Positions 1 through 7,980 of a stretch of DNA of 64,000 nucleotides are shown one piece after another. Source of the stretch: Streptomyces sp. DH37. GTDB taxonomy: Bacteria; Actinomycetota; Actinomycetes; Streptomycetales; Streptomycetaceae. The position numbers and the translations under genes are program-made. The notes under the pieces are model-generated. The model worked only from the letters and a program-made list of their open reading frames with translations. It did not search any database and was not told the origin of the DNA. The stretch spans positions 1 to 64,000 of the forward strand of contig NZ_JARVKV010000031.1 in NCBI RefSeq assembly GCF_029813835.1. The letters run 5' to 3'. Positions within the stretch are counted from its first letter, which is position 1. Every line of letters begins with the position of its first letter.

Positions 1-18
1 GCCCCGCTCCGACGGGGC
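1..18. terminator. GC hairpin at the window edge
   Basis: GCCCCG and CGGGGC form a 6-bp stem around a 6-nt loop. It probably terminates a gene lying outside the window; no U-tract follows, which is usual in streptomycetes. Confidence 0.4.
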
Positions 19-59
19 GCCCGGCGGACCGCCGCTTCACGGGCCGGCCACCGGGCTGT

Positions 60-701
60 ATGGCCTGCCCGGCTCTCCCGCCCCCGGCGGCCCTCCGCCG
101 TGAGGGGCTGTCGTGCCGCCGTGACCGGCCCAGCGCAGCGCCCCTCCTCTTCCTCGACGTCGACGGACCCCTCATCCCGTTCGGGCCGTCGGCCCGTCGG
201 TCCCGGAGCGCGCCCGCCTCCGGCTCCGAGGCGTTCACCGAGCGGGGGAACCCGCTGCTGGGACGGCTCGACCCCGGCATCGGGCCGCGCCTGACGGCGC
301 TGGGATGCGATCTGGTGTGGGCCTCGACCTGGACGGACGACGCGAACGAGGCCGTCGCCCCACGGGTCGGGCTGCCGAGGCTGCCCGTGGTGAGGTGGCC
401 GCAGGAGTCCACCGGCGAGGGTCCGCGCGGCCTGCACTGGAAGACCCCCCACCTCGTCGAGTGGGCCGGACACCGCCCGTTCATCCGGGTCGACGACGAG
501 ATCGGCGCCATGGACCGCCTCTGGGTCGCCGCACAGCACCGGGCGCCGGCGCTGCTGCACCGCGTCGACCCGGGCAGGGGCCTCACCGACGACGATGTCG
601 CCGTGCTCGCCGACTGGCTCCGCACCACCGTGCCGAACCGCGCGGCAGGAGCGGGCGCCCGGCGCTCCCCGTCCCCCGCCGATGCCGGACCCGGCCGCTG
701 A
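60..701 (+). CDS. HAD-like hydrolase domain protein
   Basis: A 213-residue protein with a HAD motif I, FLDVDGPL, whose two aspartates are D33 and D35. It continues with WASTW, HWKT and VDDE segments in the order seen in the small actinobacterial HAD proteins that Pfam names after Swiss Army Knife RNA repair proteins. These would be cytoplasmic phosphatase- or phosphotransferase-like enzymes; the substrate is unknown. The ATG at 60 is the only ATG or GTG in frame before motif I, but it has no clear ribosome site, so an upstream or non-standard start is possible. The gene stands alone and is followed at once by a strong terminator. Confidence 0.75.
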   Translation: MACPALPPPAALRREGLSCRRDRPSAAPLLFLDVDGPLIPFGPSARRSRSAPASGSEAFTERGNPLLGRLDPGIGPRLTALGCDLVWASTWTDDANEAVAPRVGLPRLPVVRWPQESTGEGPRGLHWKTPHLVEWAGHRPFIRVDDEIGAMDRLWVAAQHRAPALLHRVDPGRGLTDDDVAVLADWLRTTVPNRAAGAGARRSPSPADAGPGR

Positions 702-702
702 A

Positions 703-730
703 CGCCCCGGACCGCGACCGGTCCGGGGCG
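703..730. terminator. Terminator after the HAD gene
   Basis: A perfect 11-bp stem (CGCCCCGGACC/GGTCCGGGGCG) with a 6-nt loop begins 2 nt after the stop codon at 701. It lies between two convergent genes and could serve both. Confidence 0.7.
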
Positions 731-798
731 CTCGCGCGCGTGCCCCGGCAGGACGCGGTCCGGGGCGCCCGCTCCGGGAGAGCGGCCGTCAGCGACCG

Positions 799-1668
799 TC
801 AGCGGCCGCAGCCCACGCGCCCGGTGGACAGGGCCAGGTCGTCCAGGAGCAGGTCGTAGGAGTCCGGGGTGGGGTCGCCCTGGTAGAGCTGCCAGCCGAT
901 GCGGACGGTGTCGACGTCCGGGAGGACGAAGTCGACGGGGTGGCCGCCGTGGCGGGTGGTGGTGACGGTCAGGTCCGGCTTGGGCTCGCCGTCGATCCAC
1001 ACCGAGACGCGGTTGTCGTCCGCGTCCACCTCCCACTCCAGGCACGTCCACCTCCCGGCCTCGGCCGGGGCGGACTCGCGCCAGTCGGTCCAGTCGCCCG
1101 TGGGCCCGCCGTCGGAGCCCACGCCCCACAACTGCGCTCCGTCCCCGACGGTCGGCACGTACTGGCCGCCGAGGGGCCGCACCACGCTGCCGTCGCCGCG
1201 GCCGGTGGCCTCGACCAGGGTGAAGTGGGCCCAGTCCGGAGCGGTGGGGAAGGCGTCGACGCGGACCCGCATCCGGCCGAAGAAGCTGTTGCCGGGGGCG
1301 TCGAAGTCGTCGACCTCCAGGAAGGCGTGTCCGTTGCCCTCGGTGCGCAGGTGCAGCACCTGCCCCGGCCGGTGCCCGCCGCCGCGTTCGCGTCCGGCGG
1401 ACCGCTCGACGGCCAGCGTGCCGTGCCGGGTGTCCACGCCCCAGTCCAGGCTGGTGCCCGCGCCGCGGGGCAGGTCCTCGAAGTCCTCGCAGAACAGCAG
1501 GGCGGGGGAGGGGGCGCAGGTACGGTGCGGCGGGCGGTCGCCGGGCCGGTCGTGCGCGGGGGCGGTGCCGGCGGTGCCACCGGTGCCGGCCACGGCGGTG
1601 ACGGCGGCCAGGGCGAGGGCGCCGAGCAGGCCGGACAGCCGGCGGGAGGTGCGGGGTAAGGGACGCAT
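799..1668 (-). CDS. Secreted Cip1-like polysaccharide-binding protein
   Basis: A 289-residue secreted protein. Residues 1-38 are a classic signal peptide (Arg-rich start, Leu/Ala core, Ala-rich end). The body has a concanavalin-like beta-sandwich signature: CEDFED near the start, GNSFFGRMRVRVD, WTCLEWEVDADDNRVSVWIDG, and a closing DDLALS strand. This matches the Cip1 core family (Trichoderma Cip1 and streptomycete homologues), which is secreted during growth on cellulose and resembles polysaccharide lyases, with no firmly assigned activity. The ATG at 1668 follows a good AGGAGAA site. A perfect CebR operator lies 38 bp upstream, so cellobiose/cellulose induction is the natural reading. Family assignment is from motif memory; secretion is directly visible. 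Confidence 0.75.
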   Translation of the reverse strand: MRPLPRTSRRLSGLLGALALAAVTAVAGTGGTAGTAPAHDRPGDRPPHRTCAPSPALLFCEDFEDLPRGAGTSLDWGVDTRHGTLAVERSAGRERGGGHRPGQVLHLRTEGNGHAFLEVDDFDAPGNSFFGRMRVRVDAFPTAPDWAHFTLVEATGRGDGSVVRPLGGQYVPTVGDGAQLWGVGSDGGPTGDWTDWRESAPAEAGRWTCLEWEVDADDNRVSVWIDGEPKPDLTVTTTRHGGHPVDFVLPDVDTVRIGWQLYQGDPTPDSYDLLLDDLALSTGRVGCGR

Positions 1669-1705
1669 GCGGTTCTCCTGCGGGAGGCGGGGGGCTGCGG
1701 ACCCT

Positions 1706-1723
1706 TATGGGAGCGCTCCCATA
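1706..1723. promoter_or_regulatory. CebR-type operator
   Basis: TATGGGAGCGCTCCCATA is a perfect 18-bp palindrome containing the 14-bp CebR box TGGGAGCGCTCCCA known from Streptomyces cellulose-utilisation genes. It is 38 bp from the Cip1-like start codon and 142 bp from the divergent lactonase gene, so it most likely controls the former. Confidence 0.9.
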
Positions 1724-1864
1724 GGGTCGTCCGGCACCCTACGGCAGCCCGCCGCTCCCGGCCAGGGGTGGCGGGGCGGAACGCCGGACGCCTACTTCCC
1801 CGGCCGGGAGCGGACGGTGATCCTTGACGGGCGCTCATGGAACCGATCCCAGACGGAGGAAACG

Positions 1865-3052
1865 ATGAACGGACAGCGGTACCGCCCCACCCGGCGCACG
1901 GTCCTCGCCCTGGCCGGCGCGACGGCCGCGGGGCTCGCGCACGCACCGGGGGCCGCCGCGCGGCCGAGGGGGCCGGAGGGGCGGCGGGGGCGGCGCTTAC
2001 GCGTCTACCTGGGTGCCTACACCGGCGGCGACGCCGCCCACGGCATCGGGGTGGCGAGCGCGGACCCGGACACCGGCGCCCTGCGCCTGGAGTCGGTGGT
2101 CCCGGCCGAGGACCCCTCCTTCCTGGCGCTGTCGGCGACGAGGCGCGTGCTGTACGCCGTCAACGAGGTGGAGGAGGGCGGGGTGTCGGCCTACGCGCTC
2201 GCCCCGGACGGCGCCGTCCGGCGCTTCCTGGGCCGGTCCCCCAGCGGCGGCGCCCACCCCTGCCACCTCGCCCTGCATCCCGGTGGACGCCATCTGTTCA
2301 CCGCCGACTACACCTCCGGCACGGTCGGCGTCGTCGCGCTGCGGCCCGACGGCGCGCCGGGGGAGGTGGTCCAGGTGGTGCGCTACACCGGCTCCGGTCC
2401 CGACCCCGAGCGGCAGGACGGGCCGCACGCCCACATGGTGCTGCCCGACCCCGCGGGCAGGCGGCTGCTCGCCGTCGACCTGGGCACCGACACCGTCCAC
2501 GTCCACCGCTTCGACGCCCGGCGCGGCCTGCTGACGGACGGCGCCGAGGCGCGGATGGCCCCCGGCTCCGGCCCGCGGCACCTGGCCTTCCACCCCTCCG
2601 GGCGGACCGTCTACGTCCTGGGCGAGCTGGACTCCACGCTCACCTCCTGCGCGTACGACGCCGCCCGCGGCACCCTCACGCCCGTCGCGACCGTCCCGAT
2701 CCTGCCAAAGGACGCCGACCCGATCCCCTCCACCGCCGCCGAGGTGCTGGTCTCGGCGGACGGCCGGTTCGTGTACGCCTCCAACCGCGGCCACGACACC
2801 GTCACCGTGCTGGCCGTCGACGCCTCCGACACGACCCGGCTGCGTCCCGTGTCCCACCACCCCAGCGGCGGGAGCTCACCCCGCCACCTGGCCTTCGACC
2901 CCGCCCAGCGTCTTCTGTACACGGCCAACCAGCACTCCGGGACGGTCGCCGTGCTGCGGCGCGACCCGGTGAGCGGGGCCCTGTCCCCGGCCGGTGAGCC
3001 GCTGGCCTTCCCCCGGGCGGTGTGCGTGCTGCCCGCGGGGAGGGGCCGGTGA
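1865..3052 (+). CDS. Tat-exported lactonase-fold (7-bladed propeller) protein
   Basis: A 395-residue protein of the lactonase/YbhE family (6-phosphogluconolactonase-like beta-propeller). Residues 1-32 hold a twin-arginine leader (RPTRRTVLALAG), so folded export is likely. The body has propeller repeats of the form HPCHLALHPGGRHLFTADY, GPRHLAFHPSGRTVYV and SPRHLAFDPAQRLLYTANQ. The ATG at 1865 is preceded by a near-ideal GGAGGAAACG ribosome site; a longer open frame upstream lacks one. Activity on 6-phosphogluconolactone is doubtful for an exported protein; a sugar lactone or a binding role is equally possible. It diverges from the CebR-controlled gene and ends in a strong terminator. Confidence 0.85.
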   Translation: MNGQRYRPTRRTVLALAGATAAGLAHAPGAAARPRGPEGRRGRRLRVYLGAYTGGDAAHGIGVASADPDTGALRLESVVPAEDPSFLALSATRRVLYAVNEVEEGGVSAYALAPDGAVRRFLGRSPSGGAHPCHLALHPGGRHLFTADYTSGTVGVVALRPDGAPGEVVQVVRYTGSGPDPERQDGPHAHMVLPDPAGRRLLAVDLGTDTVHVHRFDARRGLLTDGAEARMAPGSGPRHLAFHPSGRTVYVLGELDSTLTSCAYDAARGTLTPVATVPILPKDADPIPSTAAEVLVSADGRFVYASNRGHDTVTVLAVDASDTTRLRPVSHHPSGGSSPRHLAFDPAQRLLYTANQHSGTVAVLRRDPVSGALSPAGEPLAFPRAVCVLPAGRGR

Positions 3053-3055
3053 GGA

Positions 3056-3094
3056 CGCCCCCGCCCGGAGCCGCCACGGCTCCGGGCGGGGGCG
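3056..3094 (+). terminator. Terminator after the lactonase gene
   Basis: A perfect 17-bp stem with a 5-nt loop begins 4 nt after the stop codon, the strongest hairpin near this end of the window. Confidence 0.85.
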
Positions 3095-3250
3095 GGGCGG
3101 CCGGTACGGGCCGGTCAGGGGCGGTCAGCGCGGCCGGTGTGGTCGCGGCTCCGGCGTGCCCCCGGCGCCCGAGGGCGCGCGGATTCCGTTTCCGCCCGCC
3201 CCGGCGGGTACACGCCGGGAAGGGGCAGCGCGAGCCCCTGATTCCCGATG

Positions 3251-3264
3251 TGCCCCAGCGGGTA
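3251..3264. promoter_or_regulatory. CsoR/CstR-type operator before the rhodanese fusion
   Basis: TGCCC-CAGC-GGGTA differs by one base from the TACCC-N4-GGGTA arrangement found before the CsoR-family gene (5161) and the thioredoxin gene (10364). It is 59 bp upstream of the GTG start at 3323. Confidence 0.55.
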
Positions 3265-3322
3265 TGCGCGTCACGGCGGTGATCACACCCCGGGGGTGGA
3301 ACGACCCGGAAGGAGCGACACC

Positions 3323-4687
3323 GTGTTCTTCGTCGACACCGTGGAGATCCAGGGACTGGGCAACCGGAGCTATCTGGCCGGAGGCCGGTCGGCGGCCGTC
3401 GTGGTGGACCCGCCGAGGGACATCGACCGGATGCTCGTGCCGGCGGCCCGGCGGGGGGTGCGGATCGCCCTCGTCGCCGAGACCCACGTGCACAACGACT
3501 ACGTCACCGGCGGCCTCGAACTGGCCCGTCTGACGGGCGCGGAGTACCTGGTGCCCGCCGACGCGCACGTGTCGTACCCCCGGACGCCGGTGGCCGACGG
3601 CGACACCGCCGAGGTCGACGGAGGACTGGCGCTGCGCGCGCTGGCCACCCCCGGGCACACCCCGCACCACACCTCCTACGTCCTGGAGGAGGACGGGCGC
3701 GCGGTGGCGGTCTTCACCGGCGGCTCGCTGCTGATCGGCACCGTCGGACGGCCGGACCTGGTCGAACCGCGGATGACGCGCGAACTGGCCCGCGCCCAGC
3801 ACGCCTCCGCCCGCCGGCTGGCCGGGGAACTGGACGACGAGGTGCCCGTGATGCCCACCCACGGCTTCGGCAGCTTCTGCTCCTCCACCCAGGCCGAGGG
3901 CGACTCCACCACCATCGGCAAGGAGCGCGCCGTCAACGACGCGCTGGTCAAGGACGCGGACGCCTTCGTCGCCGACCTGCTCGCGGGCCTGGACGACATC
4001 CCCGCCTACTACGCCCACATGGGGCCGGTGAACTCCGCCGGACCGGCGCCGATCGACCTCACCCCGCCCCGGCGCGCGGACGCGGGGGAGATCGCCGCCC
4101 GGCTGGCGGCGGGGGAGTGGGTGGTGGACCTGCGCAGCCGCGTGGCGTTCGCCGAGGGGCACGTGGCCGGGGCGTTCAACTTCGAGGCCGACGGCAAGCT
4201 CGCCACCTACCTGGCCTGGCTGGTCCCGTGGGGCAAGCCGGTCACGCTGCTGGCCGAGAACTCCGGGCAGCTCGCCCGCGCCCAGCGGGAACTGGCCCGC
4301 GTCGGCGTCGACCGCCCCGCCGCGGTCGCCACCGGCGGCCCCGCCGACTGGCTCGGCGCCGGTGCGCGGCCGCGCACCTTCCCCCGGGCCGACTTCGCCG
4401 GGCTGGCCGGCGCCCGCGAGCGCGGTGAGGACGTGGTCGTGCTCGACGTGCGCCGCGACTCCGAGCGGGCGAACGGCTACGTCGACGGATCGGTCCACAT
4501 CCCCGTCCACCAGGTGCACGGCCGCGTCGCCGAGGTGCCCGGCGGGACCGTCTGGGTCCACTGCGCCAGCGGCATGCGCGCGGCGATCGCCGCCTCGATG
4601 CTGGACGCGGCCGGCCGCGAGGTGGTCGCCGTCGACGACGCCTTCGACGAGGCCGAACGAGCCGGGCTGACCGTCGTACGGCCCTGA
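3323..4687 (+). CDS. Metallo-beta-lactamase/rhodanese fusion, reactive sulfur metabolism
   Basis: A 454-residue fusion: a metallo-beta-lactamase domain (about 1-240) related to persulfide dioxygenases, then two rhodanese domains. The first rhodanese lacks the catalytic Cys loop; the second has HCASGMRA, a proper CxxGxR sulfurtransferase loop. The expected role is oxidation and trafficking of persulfide sulfur in the cytoplasm. The metal site is unusual: HVHNDY at 55-60 replaces HxHxDH, and FTGGSLLIG places Gly134 where ETHE1-type enzymes have a metal-binding Asp, so dioxygenase activity is uncertain. The GTG at 3323 sits behind GGAAGGAG; the longer frame has no ribosome site. It converges with a CsoR-family repressor and has a matching operator upstream. 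Confidence 0.85.
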   Translation: MFFVDTVEIQGLGNRSYLAGGRSAAVVVDPPRDIDRMLVPAARRGVRIALVAETHVHNDYVTGGLELARLTGAEYLVPADAHVSYPRTPVADGDTAEVDGGLALRALATPGHTPHHTSYVLEEDGRAVAVFTGGSLLIGTVGRPDLVEPRMTRELARAQHASARRLAGELDDEVPVMPTHGFGSFCSSTQAEGDSTTIGKERAVNDALVKDADAFVADLLAGLDDIPAYYAHMGPVNSAGPAPIDLTPPRRADAGEIAARLAAGEWVVDLRSRVAFAEGHVAGAFNFEADGKLATYLAWLVPWGKPVTLLAENSGQLARAQRELARVGVDRPAAVATGGPADWLGAGARPRTFPRADFAGLAGARERGEDVVVLDVRRDSERANGYVDGSVHIPVHQVHGRVAEVPGGTVWVHCASGMRAAIAASMLDAAGREVVAVDDAFDEAERAGLTVVRP

Positions 4688-4812
4688 CCGCGCCCCTCTG
4701 CGCCTCCGCCCCCCGCGTCCCCTCCGTCCCGCCCGTGCCCGTCCACCGGGGAGAGCACCGTGTCCCCCGTGCCGCCGTGTCCCCGTGCCGTCCGGCTCCG
4801 GGGCCGGACGGT

Positions 4813-4846
4813 CCCGGGCGCGGGCGCGGGCGCGCCGACGCCCGGG
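4813..4846. terminator. Possible bidirectional terminator
   Basis: An 8-bp stem (CCCGGGCG/CGCCCGGG) with an 18-nt loop lies between the convergent rhodanese-fusion and CsoR-family genes. Confidence 0.4.
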
Positions 4847-4853
4847 GAGCGGG

Positions 4854-5144
4854 TCAGGCCAGGGAGAGGAAGAGCTTCTCCAGCCGGGCCCGCATCTGCT
4901 CGCGGTCGAGCGCCGCGGCGGGGTCACCGTCGGAACCGTCGGCCAGGCAGCGCTGCAGACCGGTGGCGATGACCGCGAAACCGGCCTTGTCCAGCGCCCG
5001 GGAGGCCGCCGCGAGCTGCGTGACCACCTCCTCGCAGTCCCGCCCCTCCTCGATCATCTTGATCACCCCGGCGATCTGGCCCTGTGCCCGGCGCAGCCGG
5101 TTGACCACCGTTCTCAGTTCCTCGGCCGCCATCGCCAGTTCCAC
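4854..5144 (-). CDS. CsoR-family repressor, CstR-like persulfide sensor
   Basis: A 96-residue all-helical repressor of the CsoR/RcnR (DUF156) family. RLRRAQGQIAGVIKMIEEGRDCEEVVTQ is the family signature, split here as RLRRAQGQIAGVI then a Cys at 37; the second Cys is at 66. Copper-sensing CsoR also needs a His four residues before the second Cys. Here that position is Gly62, which is the arrangement of the persulfide sensor CstR. With a rhodanese/persulfide-dioxygenase-like gene next door, sulfur sensing is more likely than copper sensing. The GTG at 5144 follows AGGAGAGG; an ATG four codons later is possible. It probably represses itself through the palindrome at 5160-5175. Confidence 0.88.
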   Translation of the reverse strand: MELAMAAEELRTVVNRLRRAQGQIAGVIKMIEEGRDCEEVVTQLAAASRALDKAGFAVIATGLQRCLADGSDGDPAAALDREQMRARLEKLFLSLA

Positions 5145-5159
5145 GGCACCTCTCCTCTC

Positions 5160-5175
5160 ATACCCCTCGGGGTAT
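5160..5175. promoter_or_regulatory. CsoR/CstR operator, autoregulatory
   Basis: ATACCCC-TC-GGGGTAT, equivalently TACCC-N4-GGGTA at 5161-5174, is a G-tract palindrome of the CsoR-family type, 17 bp before the repressor start codon. Confidence 0.75.
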
Positions 5176-5419
5176 CCTACCGGCTCGGTCGCTCCCCCGT
5201 GACGGGGGGAAACATCTCACACGTGCCCGCCGCGCCCGCGTTCACCGCCGAGCGGAGCGGCTCCCGCGTCCACGGGCCGACCGGCGCCGTCGCCGACGCG
5301 CACCCCGGCGCCCCGCGGCTCCGGTGGTGTCGCACCGGCACCGCCGGGGTACCGCGGTGCGGACGGACGCCGGGACGGCCCAGACGCCGGGACGGCGACG
5401 CACGGACGGGAGGAAGCCG

Positions 5420-6481
5420 ATGTCCGAGATGACGGCCGTACGGTTCACCGGCTGGCAGAAGCCGCCCGAGGTGACCCGGATCCCGGTGCCGGAACCGGGC
5501 CCGGGGGAGGTCCTGCTCAAGGTGGCGGGCGCGGGAGTGTGCCACTCCGACCTGCACGTCATGGACTGGCCCGCCGGGGCGCTCCCCTACGACCTGCCCT
5601 TCACCCTGGGGCACGAGACCTCCGGCCGGGTGCACGCCCTGGGGCCGGGCACCCGGGCCACCGGGCTGCGCGAGGGCGACGCGGTGCTGGTCTACGGCCC
5701 CTGGGGCTGCGGGGTCTGCCACTCCTGCGCCCGGGGCGCGGAGAACTACTGCCTCCGGGCCGCCGAGCTCCGGGCCGCCGGAGGGGGACTGGGCCTGGAC
5801 GGCGGGATGGCCGAGTACATGCTCGTCCCCTCCGCCCGGCTGCTCGTGCCGCTCGGCGACCTCGACCCGCGTACCGCCGCCCCGCTGACCGACGCAGCGC
5901 TGACGCCCTACCACGCCGTCAAGCGCTCCCTGCACAAGCTGGTGCCCGGCACGGCGGCGGTGGTGATCGGCGTCGGCGGACTGGGGCACATGGCCGTCCA
6001 GTTGCTCAAGGCGCTGAGCGCGGCCGACGTCATCGCCGTCGACGTCGCGGCGGACAAGCTGGACCTGGCCGCCGGCGCGGGCGCCGACCACTGCGTCCCC
6101 GCGGGGGAGGGGGCGGCGGAACGGATCCGCGCGCTGACCGGCGGACTCGGCGCCGCCCTGGTGCTGGACTGCGTCGGCGCGGACGCCACGATGGCCACCG
6201 CCGCCGCGGCCGCCGCCGTGGAGTCCGACGTCACCGTCGTCGGGCTGGCGGGCGGCACCCTGCCCGTCGGCTTCGGCGCCGTGCCCTTCGAGGCCGCGGT
6301 GTCCATCCCGTACTGGGGCACCCGGCCGGAGCTCGCCGAGGTCGTCGCCCTCGCCCGCGCCGGCCGGATCCGCCCGCACGTGGAGGTCTTCCCGCTCGGC
6401 GAGGCCAACGAGGTCTACCAGCGCCTGCGCGACGGCCGGATCGACGGCCGGGCGGTGCTGGTGCCCGGGGACGAGGGCTGA
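5420..6481 (+). CDS. Zinc-dependent alcohol dehydrogenase (MDR superfamily)
   Basis: A 353-residue medium-chain dehydrogenase. The catalytic zinc site is visible as GAGVCHSDLH and GHETSG near the N-terminus, and the structural zinc lobe as GCGVCHSCARGAENYC with its four cysteines. The cofactor fold follows with GVGGLGHMAVQLLK and an acidic residue at the end of the second strand (VIAVDVAADK), suggesting NAD rather than NADP. It should oxidise a primary alcohol or reduce an aldehyde. The ATG at 5420 has a GGGAGGAAG ribosome site. It diverges from the CsoR-family gene, but the shared operator is about 245 bp away, so co-regulation is unproven. Confidence 0.9.
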   Translation: MSEMTAVRFTGWQKPPEVTRIPVPEPGPGEVLLKVAGAGVCHSDLHVMDWPAGALPYDLPFTLGHETSGRVHALGPGTRATGLREGDAVLVYGPWGCGVCHSCARGAENYCLRAAELRAAGGGLGLDGGMAEYMLVPSARLLVPLGDLDPRTAAPLTDAALTPYHAVKRSLHKLVPGTAAVVIGVGGLGHMAVQLLKALSAADVIAVDVAADKLDLAAGAGADHCVPAGEGAAERIRALTGGLGAALVLDCVGADATMATAAAAAAVESDVTVVGLAGGTLPVGFGAVPFEAAVSIPYWGTRPELAEVVALARAGRIRPHVEVFPLGEANEVYQRLRDGRIDGRAVLVPGDEG

Positions 6482-6601
6482 TCCGCCGCCCGTCCGCCGC
6501 GTGCCCCTCCGGCCGGCCGCGGAGCGGCGTACGGACGGGTGCCCCACCACCGGGCGGCGGTCCGCGACGGGCGGAAGGCACGAGGGAAGGAGGCGGCTGC
6601 C

Positions 6602-7264
6602 GTGTCCGACAGGGAGCACCACGAGCCGGCCGACCCCGGTGACATCGGACGGCGGGTGGCCCTCCAGCGCGAGCGGCTGGGCCTCACCCGCGAGGAGACC
6701 GCCGTCCGGGCCGGCATGGCGCCGGGGTACCTGGAGTACCTGGAGGAGCACCCCTCGGCCCCGAGCGGCCCCGGGCTCCTGAGGCTGGCCGCCGCGCTGG
6801 AGACCACCGTCGAGTGGCTGCGCGGCGGCGGCACGGACCGCCCGCCCGGCCGCGCCCGGGCCGCGGCCCACCCCCGGTACCTCGAACTGGACGAGGAGGA
6901 GTGCTGGGCCCGGCTCTCCACGCACGGCGTGGGGCGCGTCGCGGTGACCACCGCCGACGGCCCCGCCATCATCCCGGTCGACTACCGGGTGACGGACGGC
7001 GAGATCGCCTTCCGCGCCAGGCCCGGCTCCGCGCCCTCGGCGGCCGTGGGGCACGAGGTGGCGTTCGAGGTCGACCACGTGGACGACGCCTTCCGGCGCG
7101 GCTGGAGCGTCCTCGTCGTCGGCCGCGCCCGGGCCGCCGGCGAGGCCGAGGCCCGGCGCCTGGCGGACGAGGGCCTCGGCGAGCCGTGGGCGGGAGGGGA
7201 GCGCAACCTCTGGGTGATCGTCCGCGCCGAACGCGTCACCGGCCGCCGGATCCGCACCGAGTGA
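6602..7264 (+). CDS. HTH regulator fused to an FMN-binding split barrel
   Basis: A 220-residue two-domain protein. Residues 13-70 form an XRE-type helix-turn-helix (GDIGRRVALQRERLGLTREETA, then a second helix ending in WLRGG). Residues 95-215 are a pyridoxamine-5'-phosphate-oxidase-like split barrel (RVAVTTADGPAIIPVDYRV, VAFEVDHVDD, GWSVLVVGRA). Such fusions are common in actinobacteria and may be redox- or flavin-responsive regulators, or damage enzymes with a regulatory head. The GTG at 6602 is preceded by GAAGGAGG; the ATG 63 bp upstream lacks a ribosome site. It lies 120 bp after the alcohol dehydrogenase on the same strand, so co-transcription is possible. Confidence 0.85.
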   Translation: MSDREHHEPADPGDIGRRVALQRERLGLTREETAVRAGMAPGYLEYLEEHPSAPSGPGLLRLAAALETTVEWLRGGGTDRPPGRARAAAHPRYLELDEEECWARLSTHGVGRVAVTTADGPAIIPVDYRVTDGEIAFRARPGSAPSAAVGHEVAFEVDHVDDAFRRGWSVLVVGRARAAGEAEARRLADEGLGEPWAGGERNLWVIVRAERVTGRRIRTE

Positions 7265-7319
7265 CCTCCGGGGCGTGACCGCCCACCCGGGGATGGACAG
7301 CGCCGTCGATGGGAAATAA

Positions 7320-7334
7320 TGTGCCAAGCGCACA
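7320..7334. promoter_or_regulatory. Inverted repeat before the integrase-like gene
   Basis: TGTGC-CAAGC-GCACA is a perfect 5+5 inverted repeat in a locally AT-rich stretch, 25 bp before the start codon at 7359. It is probably an operator; the regulator is unknown. Confidence 0.45.
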
Positions 7335-7358
7335 AAGATTTCGGAGGGGACGGAGACC

Positions 7359-7967
7359 ATGGCGGCCGAGACGGTGAGAACGGCGAAGACGGCCGGGACG
7401 GTGGTCGGGAAGGCGGCCGGGGAGGCGCGCTATCCCCGGCCGCCGGTGTCCCTCGAGGAGGCCGAGTGGGTGTGGCGGACCCTGGCGTCGCAGGCCGTGG
7501 AGGAGGGCGCGAAACCGGAGACGGTGCGGCTGGCGGTGGTCACCGGGCTGGCCCGGGCCAGCGGCGCCCGCTACGGCGACCTGCTGCGGTGCACGGTGCG
7601 GTCGCTGGACCTGGGGGCGGGGTGGGTGGACGTCGAGCACGGCAAGCACCGCGTCCCGCGGCGGCACGGCCTGGACGCGGGCACGGTGCTGGTGCTGCGC
7701 CGCTGGATGGACGTCCGCGCCGACCTGTGCGCCGAGCTGGAGGGCTCGGTGCCCGAGGCGCTGCTGCTGACGGTGCACCACACCCACGACAACGGGGTCA
7801 CGGTCGCGGCCGGGCTGCCCATCACCCGGCAGGGGCTGGTGCTCTCCTGGCGCCGCTTCGTGTACCGCACCAACGCCGCCCACGCCGGCCGGCGTCCCCC
7901 GCTGCCCACCCGCTTCGAGCAGCTCCGCCGCGCCTGGACCACCGCCGGGGCCGCGGCCGGGGCGTGA
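7359..7967 (+). CDS. Degenerate tyrosine-recombinase-like protein
   Basis: A 202-residue protein with a solid AGGGGACGG-type ribosome site. Its middle resembles the start of a phage-integrase catalytic domain: VVTGLARASGARYGDLLR matches the region around the first catalytic Arg, and HGKHRVPRRHGL the beta-hairpin that normally carries the Lys. The end, PTRFEQLRRAW, falls where HxLRHT would be, and the chain stops before any catalytic Tyr. It therefore looks like a domesticated DNA-binding derivative rather than a working recombinase. No attachment-site repeats were seen around it. The similarity is by eye only; a lineage-specific protein of other origin is possible. Confidence 0.6.
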   Translation: MAAETVRTAKTAGTVVGKAAGEARYPRPPVSLEEAEWVWRTLASQAVEEGAKPETVRLAVVTGLARASGARYGDLLRCTVRSLDLGAGWVDVEHGKHRVPRRHGLDAGTVLVLRRWMDVRADLCAELEGSVPEALLLTVHHTHDNGVTVAAGLPITRQGLVLSWRRFVYRTNAAHAGRRPPLPTRFEQLRRAWTTAGAAAGA

Positions 7968-7980
7968 CGCCGGGCCCTCC

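Noticed and set aside
899..1864. Long plus-strand open frame running into the lactonase gene
   Set aside because: It is the antisense of the Cip1-like gene; the real lactonase start at 1865 has a strong ribosome site and Tat signal.
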